From Zanthoxylum bungeanum (taxonomy: Eukaryota > Streptophyta > Magnoliopsida > Sapindales > Rutaceae), in NCBI GenBank assembly GCA_019454045.1, contig SKCR01034778.1:1-64000 (forward strand): a DNA stretch of 64,000 bases. Direction: 5' to 3'. Positions 22,878 through 35,799 of this stretch are shown here, one piece after another; position 1 is the stretch's first letter, and each line of letters opens with the position of its first letter. The translations under genes were made by a program, and so were the position numbers. The notes below the pieces were generated by a model. That model saw only the letters and a program-made list of their open reading frames with translations, did not search any database and was not told the origin of the DNA.

Positions 22878-23105
22878 CCTATAGTCAAACATTCATCAAT
22901 TATAAAAACTTCAGTCAATTGATTAAACCAACAAACTAAATAATTTATTTATTTTTTACTAATTGAGGTACATGCCAAGCCCCAGTCTAGTCGAGCATGT
23001 TACCACACCTAGACACGTATAATCAAAGTATTTATCAATTATCAAATTTTGAGTCAATTGACTAAACCAACAAATTAATTTTTTTTTTTAACTAATTGAG
23101 GTCTG
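22878..23105 (+). repeat. Two-copy tandem duplication, ~138 bp apart
   Basis: 'tcaattgattaaaccaacaa' in the first copy matches 'tcaattgactaaaccaacaa' in the second. Both copies run from 'atagtcaaa/ataatcaaa' to 'actaattgaggt'. The starts (22881 and 23019) are 138 bp apart, and divergence indicates an old event. The segment between ('ccaagccccagtctagtcga') is not duplicated. Confidence 0.7.
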
Positions 23106-23500
23106 CTATATGAATCTTTTAATATCATCATGCTAAGTTAAGTAAATATAAGTCACTCTTTATAATTTATGTTTATATCAACTTAAGTCTATCTTGACTT
23201 CGTCTGACGTATGACCAAAACTTGAATTTGATATTTCATAGTGTAAGCAATAAGGGTCCGTTTGGGGTAACTTTTTATTAAAGAACAATTAAACAGATGC
23301 AATAAGTTTTATTGAACAGAAACTTATAAACGAAATGCAAAATACATCCAATAACTTTTAAACAAAACAGAAACTTACAAATCAACACAGAACTTGCAAT
23401 CAACACAGAAACTTGCAATGTAAGAAACAAAAAATAATAACAAAACACTGACTTGTAAAAATTGAGGTTAGCATATTAAATGCTATGTCCTATAGCCGAA
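23106..23500. other. Intergenic, no gene seen
   Basis: AT-rich; contains 'gggtccgtttggggtaac' at 23254, which resembles the end of a plant transposon, without a visible partner end. Confidence 0.4.
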
Positions 23501-23504
23501 ATTC

Positions 23505-23650
23505 GCCCATACCTGTGTGCTTGTAGTTCAATGGACGTCTGCCACCAGGATTCAACAATCTGAAAATCGAATATTTTGCACTGAAAGTTCGATTCCTGTC
23601 GAATTCACTTGGTGTCTGTTTTCAAGATCAAACAAATGGTTTTTCTATGG
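23505..23650 (+). other. Weak tRNA-like / SINE candidate
   Basis: 'tagttcaatgg' (23524-23534) resembles a polymerase III A box and 'gttcgattcc' (23587-23596) is an excellent B box. Their 52-bp separation is longer than in a simple tRNA, no cloverleaf can be drawn with confidence, and no A-tail or duplication is visible. It could be a diverged tRNA-derived SINE head or chance. Confidence 0.25.
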
Positions 23651-23789
23651 AAAATCACTTTATGTATCTCAAATATCATATGGATATATATTATATTCAA
23701 TTCCGCAATACTGTTTTACATTTATAAACAAAATATTAAACAGTTAAATGATGAATAGGTGTAAAACGTTTTTCCAACTTTCTGTAGAG

Positions 23790-24717
23790 TGTTGGACAAT
23801 TATGACCTATAACATTACTATTTGTAAAAAACATTGTGTTTTTGTACAAATTAACTATGTGACAAAAGGAAATTATTATTTTATCATTATTGTAATTAGA
23901 TTACTTTGATGTATTAATGATAAAAGTCCATATGGTTAAATCGGATTAATAAGATATGAGACAATATTAATCCACGAACGATTTAATCATTAAATATCTC
24001 TAGTCGAAGTATTATCGAGACTGGACATTGATAATGTGGAATAAACTAGTATTACACTTGTGCGCGTTATGCAAGCTTAACGACATAGTTCTCATATATT
24101 TAGGTATTGATACCTATGCAAGTGTAATAAGAGGTTCAGTTAGCCGTTAGACTGGGAACAGTTCGCTCTGGATAGACCCACTCGGAATCTCATTGGTAGT
24201 ATGACTATGTGTCTATGGGAATCTGAATCAAGGTAGGTGTATGTGATCTTTAACCTGAGACTTACGTCGCTATTACTTGCGACAATCAGTTTACTTTAGT
24301 ATTGGTCGTCTGGAGCTTTAACAGGTTCTGTGTACGACTCTATTGGGTTTACTGAGAATCGCAGTGTATTGGATGTGATGTCAAGATGGGAGTATCACTT
24401 CAGTCATATGGAGATGATGTTCACATAGGATACAAAACTAGTACTCTTAAAAGCTGCAGCTATCGAGAAAGTATGATCAGGTCATGACTTTCCGATTACA
24501 TAGACTATTTACTCGGGATCCGATATATGCTTCATACGAGGCAGACACAGAGCTAGCCATAGGCCTAGTATGTGACATCCGATACTAGATCGTATTATGC
24601 ATTACATGGTATTATTACGCTTGATACATATTATATTCCTCGGTGAATATTTCAGGAGAATTAGGTAGGCACGGTGTTTTGCTAGAAGTCAATCATGTCT
24701 TGTAAATCGGTGAGAAC
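23790..24717 (+). mobile_element. Solo LTR of copia family B, left half
   Basis: It starts TGTTGGACAATTATGACC and runs collinear with the minus-strand B LTRs. It is cut after 'cggtgagaac' by element A and continues at 48911 with 'gtggtacgagg'. In undisturbed B copies these stretches are joined ('cggtaaaaacgtagtacgagg'), so the split is certain. The flanks TAGAG (23785-23789) and TATAG (49752-49756) form an imperfect TSD around a single LTR, hence a solo LTR of about 1.77 kb. Confidence 0.85.
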
Positions 24718-26476
24718 TGATGGGGTTTTGTGGCGGAAATTCGGTAACGCAGCGGAAACGTGGAAAATCATAATTTTCCGATTTCAAAATTTTTCTCGGA
24801 TCAATTAAATAAACTTATTTATTTAATTATCCAATTATCAAATTCTGAAAAATTACACAATAGATCAAATTTCTTGGTAATTACCGAATTGCCCCAAAAC
24901 TTTGTAAATTGATTATTTTAGACCAAAAATTATCAAATATAATTTTGGATGATTCTAAATCATTTATAAAATATTTTTCAACACATCTAATGTATCAAAA
25001 TCAGATTTAACACAAATCCCCAATTTTTGAGTAATTGCCGTGAGCACCCTAAATTTTAAAGTAATTGCATTTTGGTCCCTTTTGTTCAAAACATGCCAAG
25101 ATCAAATCCAATCAACCCAAAAATTTACATGCATCATATTCATACCATAATACATCACATATATGAAAATCCCAAAATTTGGAGTGAGTTATGAACCCTA
25201 ATTTTTCAATTTCATCAAATTGTCCAATTTCACAAAATTTACAAAATCCAACACTTTAATCCATTCAATACTTCACCAATCTAGCCTCACCATTTTGAAA
25301 CAAATCTAGAACAATTCTAGGTCACCAAGGAGTGGCTTACCAACTCTAGAATGGCAACTTGATTTTCCAAAAATCAAAATTAAAGCTTTGAAACCATTTC
25401 AAGTTTACTTACACGCATCAATCTTTCATCAAAGTTCACAACCAAAATAAACACAAACTATAAGAAGAGAGACAACATCAAAGCATCACAAATTGAAGCT
25501 AAGTATGTTAAAAACATTTTTCATTTTGGAGGAAATGAAAGAAAACTTAAAAATGCTTAAGATTTCCAAGATTTTTTTCTTTTCTCCAAACCTTTTCTCT
25601 CAACCACTTTTGTGTTCTATTTTTGTGTATATGAACTTCTCTAACCCTAAAAGATGAAACAAAACAATATATACCTCACCCAAAAAGCCCTTGGCCGAAA
25701 ATTAGGTATATAAAATATCTAGATATTATTTTGTTTCATTTAAAGTTACTTTAATCAACTTGCAAATTTTATCATTACACCTTTAATGAAAATTCATAAG
25801 TCAACAAAAGCAACTTAAAAATATAACAATTATATTTATTTTAGGGTCATGGCCGAAAATTATAAAAGAAAAAGGAAATAGATATTTTCATTTTAAACAA
25901 TTTAATCAAATATCTAAAGAAGTCAAAATCATTTTGACAACCTTTTCTTTAAGTATAAAGTCAACAATTTACACTTATAATCATTTCCTAACTTTATCAT
26001 TTGGTGAGATATTTATATTTTAATTATATTAATTATTTAACAATTAAATAATTAATTAATTAATTAAATACAAATATCTCAAATATATGTATTATATTTA
26101 CTTTAAATATCTCAAATACATATATAAATGATATATGTCAAATACCTTTATTTGACAATTTATTAATGTGTATTTAATAATATCATATATTAAATACAAA
26201 CACACATTAATTAGGAAATGACGGTTCGTCCTATTTGCATGTATTTTTCGTTTAACGTTTAAACGATTTATAAATAATCACCATTATTTATAAAAGCCGC
26301 CCTAGTGTTCTACGAGTATATTTCATTAGTGAGACTCTCTAGATTCAGGTATATCCGTCTCAAAATCCAATTTCGTGTCCATAACTTACCCACCCGTAAA
26401 TTATGACGACCGCGGATAAACTCGCTGAATCATACAGGTCGAGGTCATTACATACGTATAATCCCTCCATCACATG
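24718..26476 (-). mobile_element. Element A 3' LTR, segment up to the B insertion
   Basis: It begins (plus strand) 'tgatggggttttgtggcgg' and contains 'ggtaacgcagcggaaacg', shared with the A LTR at 45854 and, reversed, with the A-like LTR end near 32815. It stops at ACATG (26472-26476), the TSD of element B; the LTR resumes at 40805. Confidence 0.9.
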
Positions 26477-28306
26477 TGTTGGAGTTTTATAAGCTTCCCA
26501 AGATCATTAATCAAGCATGAAACAAGTATGAATACACATCAAATGAGGTGCGGAATACTCACAATGAATGGATTGGATGCATCGAAGAACAAAGCTCTAT
26601 TTCCTCCTCTGTCAAGCTCGGCAAACCCACTGGTTTGGGCTCCAAGGATTCGGTCATGGTGGGTTTTGGACTCCATCTTCATCTTCAAGCTCCAAGCTTC
26701 ATCAATGGTGATTCCATGCTCATGAGATGGTTTCCCTATCACCTTGTATGCCTCCTAGAGTGTGCTAGCACCTTGATCTTGCAACAAAATCAAGTCTATA
26801 CCTTCTCCATCACTCATGGTTTTGCAGAAAAATAGAAGGAAGAATAGGTTTTGAGACCGTGAGAGAGAGGAGCATTTTTGGCTCCAAAACCGTATCAAGA
26901 GAGAGAGAAAATAAAAAAATGTATTAGGTTTTTTATTTCCAAAATTAATTAACCATTTACCACTTTTTAATTTCACAAAAGTCAAGCATTAAATGCTTGC
27001 ATCATCTTACATCAACTCACATCAATCAATCAATCAATTGTCACATCACTCAAAGTGATATGTGATTTGACGCTTGATGTGACTAATGATTTGACACTTG
27101 ATTTGACTTGCGGGTTTGCTAATTCCAAATTAACGAATTTTCCGTTGCGACGCAATTAAACGATTACGCCTAGCGAAAGCACTATTCACGTCGCTAACGA
27201 ATTAATTCTAAATTAATTCGTTCACCCGACTTAAAATCTAATTTTAATTCCGCGTCGAAATCCAATTTCGTATAATATATCAAATATATTATTTTATCGA
27301 TTAATTCCAAATAAATCGTTCTCTCTCTTTAATTGATATTTTATTCCAGATAAAATATCTCCGCAATTAATCCCAGATTAATTTTCTCTCTCATCTAATT
27401 AATCCCAGATTAATAAAGTGCGAGTCATACATCATCGGTGAATCTTCGGGAAGCGACCCATGAGATCCCCGGATATGTTGGCAGTAAATTCGATCGTCAA
27501 ACTATCCGAACACGTAAGTACCTCGTACTACGTTTATACCGATTTACAAGACAAGGTTGGCTTCTAGCAAAGCACCATGCCTACCCAATTCTCCAGAAAC
27601 ATGCTTACAGGAATAAGCGATCTATATCAGGCGTAGTATACGTAGTATTGTCTATGTCGATCCAGTATCGGATGATCACATGTCGGATTTCTGGTAACTA
27701 GTCTCTATAATCGGATAAACACACGACCTAGTCATAATATCCTGATAGCTCGAGCATATAAGAGAATGAGTTTTGTATCCTATGTGACCATCATCTTCAC
27801 TATGACTGGAGTGATACTTCTATCTCGACATCACACCCAATACATTACGATTCTCATATTACCCAGCATTGGCGTACACAGGACCCGTTAAAGTCCTGGA
27901 CGACCGCAACCAAAGTATATTGATTGTCGCAAGTATTAGCGGTGCAAGTCTCAGGTTAAGACCAAATACACCTACCTTGATTTCAGACTTCCATAGACAC
28001 ATAGTCATACTACCAATGGAATTCTGAGGGGGTCTATCCAGAGCGAAGCTGTTTCCCGTACCATCGGTAAAACACAACCTCCTATTACACTTACATGAGT
28101 ATCCTATACCCAAATATATGAGAACTATGCCGTTGTGCCCTCACAAACGCGCACAAGTGTAATACTAGTCTTTTACGTATTTATCGATGTCCGATCTCGA
28201 TAATACTCTGACTAAGGATATTTCATGATTTATCCTTCGTGGATTGATACTGTCTCATATCATTCTCAATCCATGAACAAATCACAGGGACCTCCTATCA
28301 TTTATA
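26477..28306 (-). mobile_element. Element B 3' LTR, main segment
   Basis: Collinear with 38758-40804 but lacking about 50 bp (39385-39440, 'cgaattcgaaatgcgaatg') and about 42 bp (near 40018-40060). It ends with TTATA (28302-28306), the TSD of the A-like insert; the remainder lies at 32857-32975. The 83-95 codon frames here recur at 38731-39116 only because the LTRs are copies. Confidence 0.9.
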
Positions 28307-28683
28307 TGTTGGGGTTGGTGCACAGAGCGCCAATTCCCAGTTGTATTTCTGTTAAATACTTCTGTAAAACATTATTATTATGAATAATATATGCAGTTTT
28401 TATAATATAATCTATCTTTCTATATGGTAAAGACGTAATGACCCGAGAATGATTAGTCATGATACAGTTGCAAAAACGTCGCAATGGACATTGAGAAGTC
28501 TCATGACGTTGTCATTCTCAGACAGTTCCTGGTCAAGGTTTACACTACTTGGTCAGTATAGTAAACCCGTTGAGACCGGTACATGTCGTATACTGGAATA
28601 TATGATTCCAATGGTTTCTCAATGAACCATTAGTCTTGGAGACTAGTATAGACGTGTAGGTGTTTATAGCGGATAAACACTGA
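28307..28683 (+). mobile_element. Truncated 5' LTR of A'
   Basis: Matches 30446-30822 from the terminal TG to 'ggataaacactga'. After that base the 3' LTR continues 'acgactcaccg' whereas here pol-linker sequence 'gcttgatgaag' begins, marking the deletion junction. Confidence 0.9.
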
Positions 28684-30429
28684 GCTTGATGAAGACCAAC
28701 CTGAAAACAACGAACCAACGGAGGAACCTGAAGTTCAAGTAGATGAAGGACCTTCAACACACACACTCCGTAGGTCGGAAAGGGTATCTAGACCTCCTGA
28801 ACGCTTGTATTTGATACAAAAAGAGTCTAGATGTTCTCTTAGTTGAAGAGACAGATCCTTTCACCTATAGAGAATCGATGTTGGACATCGACTCCGTGAA
28901 ATGGCAAAGTGCCATGAAATCCGAGATAGACTCAATGCATGAAAATCAAGTTTGGGACTTGATTCCGTTTCCCGAAGGAATTGTTCCTATTGGTTGTAAA
29001 TGGGTTTACAAGAGGAAGCGCGGGCCTGACGGTAAGGTTGAAACTTACAAGGCCCGACTGGTAGAAAAAGGTTACACGCAGCGACCTGGCGTCGACTACG
29101 ATTAAACTTTTTCGCCGGTAGCAATGCTTAAGTCTATCCGGATTTTGCTTTCTATAGCTGCGTATCATGACTACGAGATTTGGAAAATGGATGTCAAAAC
29201 GGCTTTTCTAAATGGATTTCTTGATGAAGAAATCTATATGGAACAGCCGGAAGGTTTCACGTCCAGCGAAACCTCGGGTATGGTATGTAAGCTTAAGAAG
29301 TCCATTTATGGACTTAAACAAGCTTCACGAAGTTGGAATCTTCGATTCGATGAGATTATTAGATCGTCTGGTTTTCTCAAGAATTCGGAAGAATCCTGTG
29401 TGTATCAGAAGGCCAGTGGGAGCATGGTCGTATTTTTAGTCCTATATGTTGATGACATCCTAATCATTGGGAATGATTTAGGTATGTTGCAAGGCGTCAA
29501 AGCGTACCTCTGTAAGAATTTCTCCATGAAGGACCTGGGAGAAGCTTCCTATGTTTTAGGATAAAACTCTATAGAGATAGACAAATGAGGCTGATTAGGT
29601 TATCCCAATCAACGTACGTAGATAAGATCTTGGAACGATATAACTTTGGTAACTGTAAGACAGCAAACATACCGTTCAGACATGGGATTCATCTTTCCAA
29701 GAAGATGTGTCCACAAACAGAAGATGAGAAGGTTAGAATGTCTAACCAACCTTATGCTTCATGTTTGGGTAGCATAATGTATGACATGTTATGTACGAGG
29801 CCTGATATCAGTTTCGCTGTTAGCGTAACTAGTCAATATCAGTCCAATCCAGGTAATGACCATTGGATGGCCATTAAACATATCCTAAAGTATCTTAAAG
29901 GTACTAAAGATAAGTTAATAGTTTATGGAGGAAACGAACTGCAGGTTAATGGGTATAAGACTCCGATTTCCAATCGGATCCCAATGATAGAAAGTCTACA
30001 TCTGGATTTGTCTTTACCCTTAACGGAGGTGCAGTTTGTTGGAAGAGTTCCAAACAGGGATCGACAGCTGATTCCACCACTGAGGCGGAATATATTGCAG
30101 CTTCTGAAGCTGAAAAAGAGGCTGTGTGGATAAAGAACTTTATCACAGAATTGGGAGTTGTCCCAAGTATCGAGAATGCGATTCCGTTATACTGTGATAA
30201 TACTGGAGCCATTGCGCAAGCAAAGGAACCGAGGGCGCATCAGAAGTCGAAGCATGTGCAACGCAAGTACCACATCATTCGAGAGATCATGTCGCGAGGG
30301 GATATTGTCGTGTGCAAGGTACCGAGTGAAGATAATGTAGCAGACCCGCTGACGAAGGCCATACCTCCGAAGCTGTTTGATAAACACGTGGAGTCGATGG
30401 GTATTAGATACAATCGATATTGGCACTAG
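28684..30429 (+). pseudogene. Copia pol fragment of A': reverse transcriptase and RNase H, broken
   Basis: The best-preserved pol copy in the window. A Glu/Pro-rich linker with 'RRSERVSRPPER' (~28770) precedes RT. RT carries 'CKWVYKRKRGPDGK', 'YKARLVEKGYTQ', 'KMDVKTAFLNG', 'KKSIYGLKQASRSWN' and the catalytic YVDD box (29445-29456). RNase H has 'TTEAEYIAASEAEKEAVW', then 'DNTGAIAQAK' and 'KSKHVQRKYHIIRE', and ends 'RYNRYWH' at a TAG 16 bp before the LTR. Three lesions are visible: an in-frame TAA at 29103-29105, a one-base loss at the frame break near 29562, and a further frame change near 29950-29965. The sequence suggests the Tork/Angela side of copia; lineage is a guess. It cannot make a working enzyme as it stands. 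Confidence 0.9.
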
Positions 30430-30430
30430 A

Positions 30431-30445
30431 GCAAGTGGGAGATTT
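30431..30445 (+). other. Polypurine tract of A'
   Basis: 'gcaagtgggagattt' directly precedes the 3' LTR start and closely matches the tract of element A on the other strand ('gcaagtgggagaaat'), supporting membership of one family. Confidence 0.85.
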
Positions 30446-32851
30446 TGATGGGGTTGGTGCTCAGAGCGCCAATTCCCGGTTGTATTTCTGTTAAATACTT
30501 CTGTAAAACATTATTATTATGAATAATATATCTAGTTTTTATAATATAATCTATCTTTCTATATGGTAAAGACATAATGACCCGAGAATGATTAGTCATG
30601 ATACAGTTGCAAAAACGTCGCAACGGACATTGAGAAGTATCATGACGTTGTCATTCTCAGACAGTTCCTGGTCAAGGTTTACACTACTTGGTCAGTATAG
30701 TAAACCCGTTGAGACCGGTACATGTCGTATACTGGAATATATGATTCCAATGGTTTCTCAATGAACCATTAGTCTTGGAGACTAGTATAGACGTGTAGGT
30801 GTTTATAGCGGATAAACACTGAACGACTCACCGAAGATTCTTAATGGATGGTATACCAGCGTCAATAAGAATCTTCTTGGGTTGAGTAGCACTTGTGATT
30901 CTTAGACTTGAGATGCCATTGTGGGCACATGAGACATCTTCTACACTTAGACGGCAGTCACGTCACCGATCTATTTAGATCAGACCTCCGCCTGTTCGTT
31001 GGGTGTAGATAGATCCTCAGGGTGTCCTATGTGTATCAAGATAGGATCCGTCAGTTCTGTGTATCAGAGCATAGGTAGTCCATATGATTAGCAATCAGAT
31101 AAAACCATGGGCCCATGGTAAAGTTTAGAAGCTAGTTCTAAACATTCTTTTGAGATTGCTAATAGAATAGTCGACTGGATAATCCCGATAGAGATTTGGT
31201 GTTTACATCTATATCTCTGGGATTTATCCGGATACCTGTGACGGAGGAATTATACATTTGCCATGACCTCGACCTGTATGGTTCAGTGAGATTATCCGTG
31301 ATCGTCATAATCTACGGGTGGATAGATTATGGCCATGAAATTTGATTTCGTGACGGATATACCTGAATCTAGAGAGTCTCAATAATGAAACATACTCGTA
31401 GAGCACTAGAGCAACATTAATAAATAATATTGATTATTTATAAAGTCGTTTAAAAGTTAAACGCAAGATACGTGCTAAAAGGACTAGATAGTCATTTGCC
31501 TAATTATTGTGTATTTACATTTAATACTTGATTAATTTAAATACACATTAATTAATAGTCAAAATGAGTTATTTGACTTTTATCCTAAATGAATATATGT
31601 TTTTAATATTTAATGTAAATATTATACATATATTTAATACATTTGTATTTGATTAATTAATTAATTATTTAATTGTTAAATGATTAAATTAATTAAAATA
31701 TAAATATCTTATGTTAGGATATTTAAAGTAAATGATGTTAGTTGCTTTTGTTGACTTAAATAAATATCTAATAAAGTTGTATTAAGATATTTATGCAAGT
31801 TGATTACATAAATTTGAAATGAAATTGAAATTACTAAACTTGTAAATGCTAAGGTGAATTTCGGCCAAGGCACTTTTGTTACAAGTATATATTGATTTTC
31901 ATTTCACTTTACACTTAACCTAATACACTTTACCAAATAAACTCCATTGAAGAAAACTAAGGAAAGCTTGAGAAAAGAAAGACATATCAAAGAAAGCTTG
32001 GAATTATAGTAAGTTTTTCAAACTTACTATTAGAGAGGAATATGTTCCTTAGGCTCAAGGCTTCAACATGTGATGTTCTTAGATTATTTCTTTCTTTATT
32101 TCTTTGTGTTTTTTTTTATGGAAGTTTGAATGAAGTGTTGAGCATGTATGGTGAAGGAAGGTTGTGACTATTGTAGTTGTAACTTTCTTTTAAGGTTTTT
32201 GAAACCATGTTGCTAATCTAGAGTTATTGACCCACTCTTAAATGACCTAGATTTGATCTTGAGTTGTTTCATTGTGTTGAGACTTGGATTGGATGGAAGA
32301 ATGATGATTGAAGTAATTGATTTAATGTATTTGGTCTAATTTGTCCAATTTGTGGAAATTGTAAAATTAGGGTTCATGACCAATTCCAAATTTGGGGCTT
32401 TTCATATATGTTGTGTATTTGTGTGTCTATATAATGCATATAAAGTTTCATGTTCATTGGATTACATCTTGATGTGTTTTGAAGCATGAAATGACCAAAT
32501 GGACAAAATGCCCACCTTAGGTGACATTCGGCCAAATGAATAGAATTTGGGGATTTTGGTGCTTTTGGTGTTTTGATGTTTTGAACATCATAAGTTCATC
32601 TTAGAAATGATTTAGAATCATTCAAAATTGATTAGATCAATTTCGGACTAAAATGGACAAAAATACAAAGTAAGGGTATTTCGGTAAATTCACTTAAATA
32701 TGATTTATTGAATTTATTTTCATAATTTGATTATTGGAATGTTAAATAAATATGTTTATTTAATTAATCCGAGAAAAAGTTTTGAAATCTGAAAATTGGA
32801 TTTTCACCGTTTCCGCTGCGTTACCGGATTCACCCCCTAAAAACCCCTACA
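30446..32851 (+). mobile_element. 3' LTR of A', 2406 bp
   Basis: It starts TGATGGGGTTGG after the purine tract and ends 'ccctaca'. From about 31200 to the end it is the reversed counterpart of element A LTRs, sharing 'cgaggtcat', 'ctagagagtctc', 'gaaattgtaaaattagggtt' and 'ccgctgcgttaccgga'. No gene inside; frames are short. Confidence 0.9.
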
Positions 32852-32856
32852 TTATA

Positions 32857-32990
32857 TATCTTGGTGATCTAATCACAAATGATAAGAGTGCAATCTCCTT
32901 TGTCATATAGTTAATTTGTCAAACAACACCATGATCTGTACAAATAGTGACGCTATGGGTCATAATTGTCCAAAAATCTCTCACTTGGCC
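32857..32990 (-). mobile_element. Element B 3' LTR, remaining 119 bp, and purine tract
   Basis: It continues the B LTR after the A' insertion ('tcttggtgatctaatcac', as at 40687). It ends 'gtccaaaa' at 32975, where other copies have 'gtccaaca'. Minus-strand purine tract 'ggccaagtgagaga' at 32990-32976 marks the internal boundary. Confidence 0.85.
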
Positions 32991-34340
32991 TATAGCCAGT
33001 CACTCGAGTATCTTACACCCGAACTATGTACGGTTGGCTCAAACTGCTGAGGAAAGGCTTTCGTCAGCAGATTTACATGATTATCATCTGATGCGATTTA
33101 TTCGATCATCACATCGCCACGATGTATTATCCGAACGAATCAGATGAATATCGAAGTATGTATCTGGATCGTTGATGAGACCATTAATTCTTTAGCCTGT
33201 GCTAACGCCTAGCTCAGCTGCTAACAGAACTATATCTAATCTCATTAGATTTTGTATCGACCCAAATGACTTCTATTGCTGCCTCAGCTGCAGCAATGAC
33301 CCGCATTTGTTGTTTATTCGGTAACAGTATCTTGCTTGGAAGATTTTCAACTCACTGTTCCGTTATTCAAACTGTATGGTACCTTTTGCGACTTATAGTC
33401 GTCTTTATCGGTTAGGAAACTTGCTACAGTGATCCCAGTCACTTCAAGTTCTCCATCTCCATTAATTTAAGGCAACATCCTTAGATCTCTAAGATACTAA
33501 CAGATGTTCTTAACATCAATCCAGTGACTATCACTTGGATTGGCCTGATTGTGAATCCATATGCTCAAAGCGTATGAGACACCAGGTCACGTACATTTTT
33601 CAATGTACGGTTTCTCGGAGAGTTTTCTCGAAAGCCAAGCTTTCACCGATTATTATTATGGGAATACCATTTCCAAGAAATGACATATTATCATTATTTT
33701 ATAGGACAATGATTGTCAGTGCGCTCCCACTAACCCTCTTATATACACAAGAATCTTTTCGTTTTGAATTAAGTCATAAACTATTATGATTACATCAATA
33801 CGATAATTCCAAGAACCTATGCTTGCTTCAATCCAAACATGGATCGAATAACCTGCAAACCTTGTTTGCTAGTTTTGGTACGATAAAACCGACAGGATGT
33901 TATAAACATCCTCCAAAAGGTTTCCTTTTCAGAAAAGTGATTTTCCCGTTAAGCTGTCATATTTCATAAATGAAACATACAGCTTTAGCAAGCATTATCC
34001 AAATGGATTTACCGTGGCAACAGGTAAAAGGTTGAATCGTAATCGACACAATGTTGATAACGATACCTTTCCGCTAAAAGCCTAGCTTTACACGTTGGTA
34101 TGTTGCCTTCCATGTATGTCTTCCTTAAAGACTGAATAGTACCAATAGGCACAATGCCTTGCGGTACATCAACTAGTATCCAAACTTGTTGATATACATG
34201 GAATCCATTTCGGATTCAAAACTTTGCGATGATAGGGAGTCGATACCTTATATCACTTCCTCATACGTAGTCAGTTGGTATACCTCAATAAGATAGAAAT
34301 CTTTATGAGGTGAGATCGGAAACCCATACCCCAGGTTGTT
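32991..34340 (-). pseudogene. Element B: degenerate reverse transcriptase/RNase H
   Basis: Translation of the minus strand around 34340-34190 gives the linker motif 'RRSERVRKQPG' and then fragments matching the start of copia RT ('MDSMY', 'NQVW' equivalents), interrupted by stops and frameshifts. Further towards 33000 identity fades, but position between the integrase remnant and the purine tract fits RT/RNase H. No frame exceeds 84 codons. Family membership follows from order and the linker; individual catalytic residues cannot be confirmed. Confidence 0.6.
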
Positions 34341-34969
34341 TTCTGACTCTCTCCGACATACGTGGTTCTTGTGTATTCGAAGATTAATGATATAGTTTCA
34401 TCCTTGATGAACTATTTATGTTCCATTAGGAATTAGTCCCTTGAACAGTATCACTCTGATTTTCATTGAGTTATACTATCCTCCCACTTACCACTGCATA
34501 TCGGTATTCCTCTTAGGAAAACCGCATGGCGAGCAACAATATAATTGTTCTCTTGTGAGATGTATAAGTACTATACTTATGTATCCCTAGGATAACCTAT
34601 AATTGGCACTTATCCAATTTGGGTTTTAGTTTGGTATCATCCAAATATATGCCTAGCATACCCAAATATTCAGGAATGAGAAACCTGGTTTCTTTCCTGT
34701 TCATATCTAATATGAAATCTGTCAAACAGATTATTATGGAACCTTATTCAAAATAAGTTCTGCACTGTTTATGCTTATCCGTTGAAGGAAATGGTAGCTC
34801 AGAGCGACTCATGATTAACATTATCATGTCTAACATAATTCGGTTACTCAATTCGGACACACCGTCAAACTGACGTGTTCCAGGAGGAGTCCTCATTGAA
34901 AGAATACTTTACTCTTTCAAGTATATAAGAAACTTATTGCTTAAGTATTTTCCATTACGGTCTTACCGT

Positions 34970-35240
34970 GACGCTTTAATACTTTAGCCGATCTGTTTGT
35001 CTATTTCGTGTCGAAACTATAAAAGTTTCCGATTTATGTTCTAAAAGAAACACACAACCATAACGCGATGCCACATCCGTAAAGGTCACGAAATATTCAT
35101 ATCCACCTCTAGCCTTGCTAGACATGGGCCCACTTGCTTCACTATGAACTAGGGCTAACAGATTAGTGGCATTTACACTTTTACCAAGTAAATGTGTTTT
35201 AGGCACTTTGCCCAATAAACTAGATTCGTAGACTTTATTT
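34970..35240 (-). pseudogene. Element B: integrase core fragment
   Basis: A 79-codon minus-strand frame (34976-35215) carries 'LALVHSEASGPMSSKARGGY' followed by 'YFVTFTDVASRYG'. This is the start of the copia integrase catalytic core, where relatives usually have 'TDxxSRYG' after 'GPM...GGYxYFxTF'. The upstream H2C2 zinc region and the rest of the core are broken up. It lies in the expected place between gag (to the right) and RT (to the left). Confidence 0.8.
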
Positions 35241-35799
35241 GAATGTTGTCAAAACAGTCCTAGTACCCACACTTCAAAAGTGCGGATATACAAGTCTTGT
35301 TTGATTGTGTCCCAGACAACAATGCCACAATTAAGTTTCATCTGATCAAATCAGTTTGAGCTATTTGTTTGTCATGTTATACGTTTGAGATTTTATTTAT
35401 ATTCAAAATATAAATTCTGTTATTCACATCTAATTTGTTTATCTCAATATCATCTTTATTTAATAAAACACCTTAGTGTTCTAGAATATAAAGGTTCACC
35501 CGCAGCGGGTTAAACACTGATATAAAGATAATGTATCTACTCAAACTAGTTACATTATAACAGTTTCCAATTTTAGATACACACCCGAAGGGTAGTTCCT
35601 AAAATTAGGTATCTACAGTTAAAACAACGACTTTCGTCCCGTTTCCAATTCACAGATAAATCTCATTTGAAGTCAGTATCCTGCTCATAGCAGATTCTGA
35701 ACATCAGTATAAATTTATGTACCACACTAAGTATTTAAAATCCAATTTAATACTAGTAGTGAACATAATTATGACAAACATATTTGAAGTCAGAGCCTT

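Larger units (their letters stand above)
28307..32851 (+). mobile_element. A-like copia element (A'), plus strand, internally deleted
   Basis: Exact TSD TTATA (28302-28306 and 32852-32856) inside the 3' LTR of element B. It starts TGTTGGGGTTGG and ends 'aaaacccctaca'. The 5' LTR is only 377 bp (28307-28683) and then jumps straight into the linker before reverse transcriptase. The rest of the 5' LTR, primer site, gag, protease and integrase are deleted. RT/RNase H (28684-30429), a purine tract and a complete 2406-bp 3' LTR follow. The 377-bp overlap differs from the 3' LTR at only about eight positions, so the insertion is young. LTR ends match family A, but the U3 differs, making it a sister subfamily. 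Confidence 0.92.

Noticed and set aside
23505..23600. Functional tRNA gene
   Set aside because: A- and B-box-like words are present but no acceptor stem or cloverleaf forms.
26474..26835. Overlapping 67-95 codon frames repeated at 38731-39116
   Set aside because: They lie in the two LTRs of element B; their conservation reflects LTR duplication, not selection on a protein.
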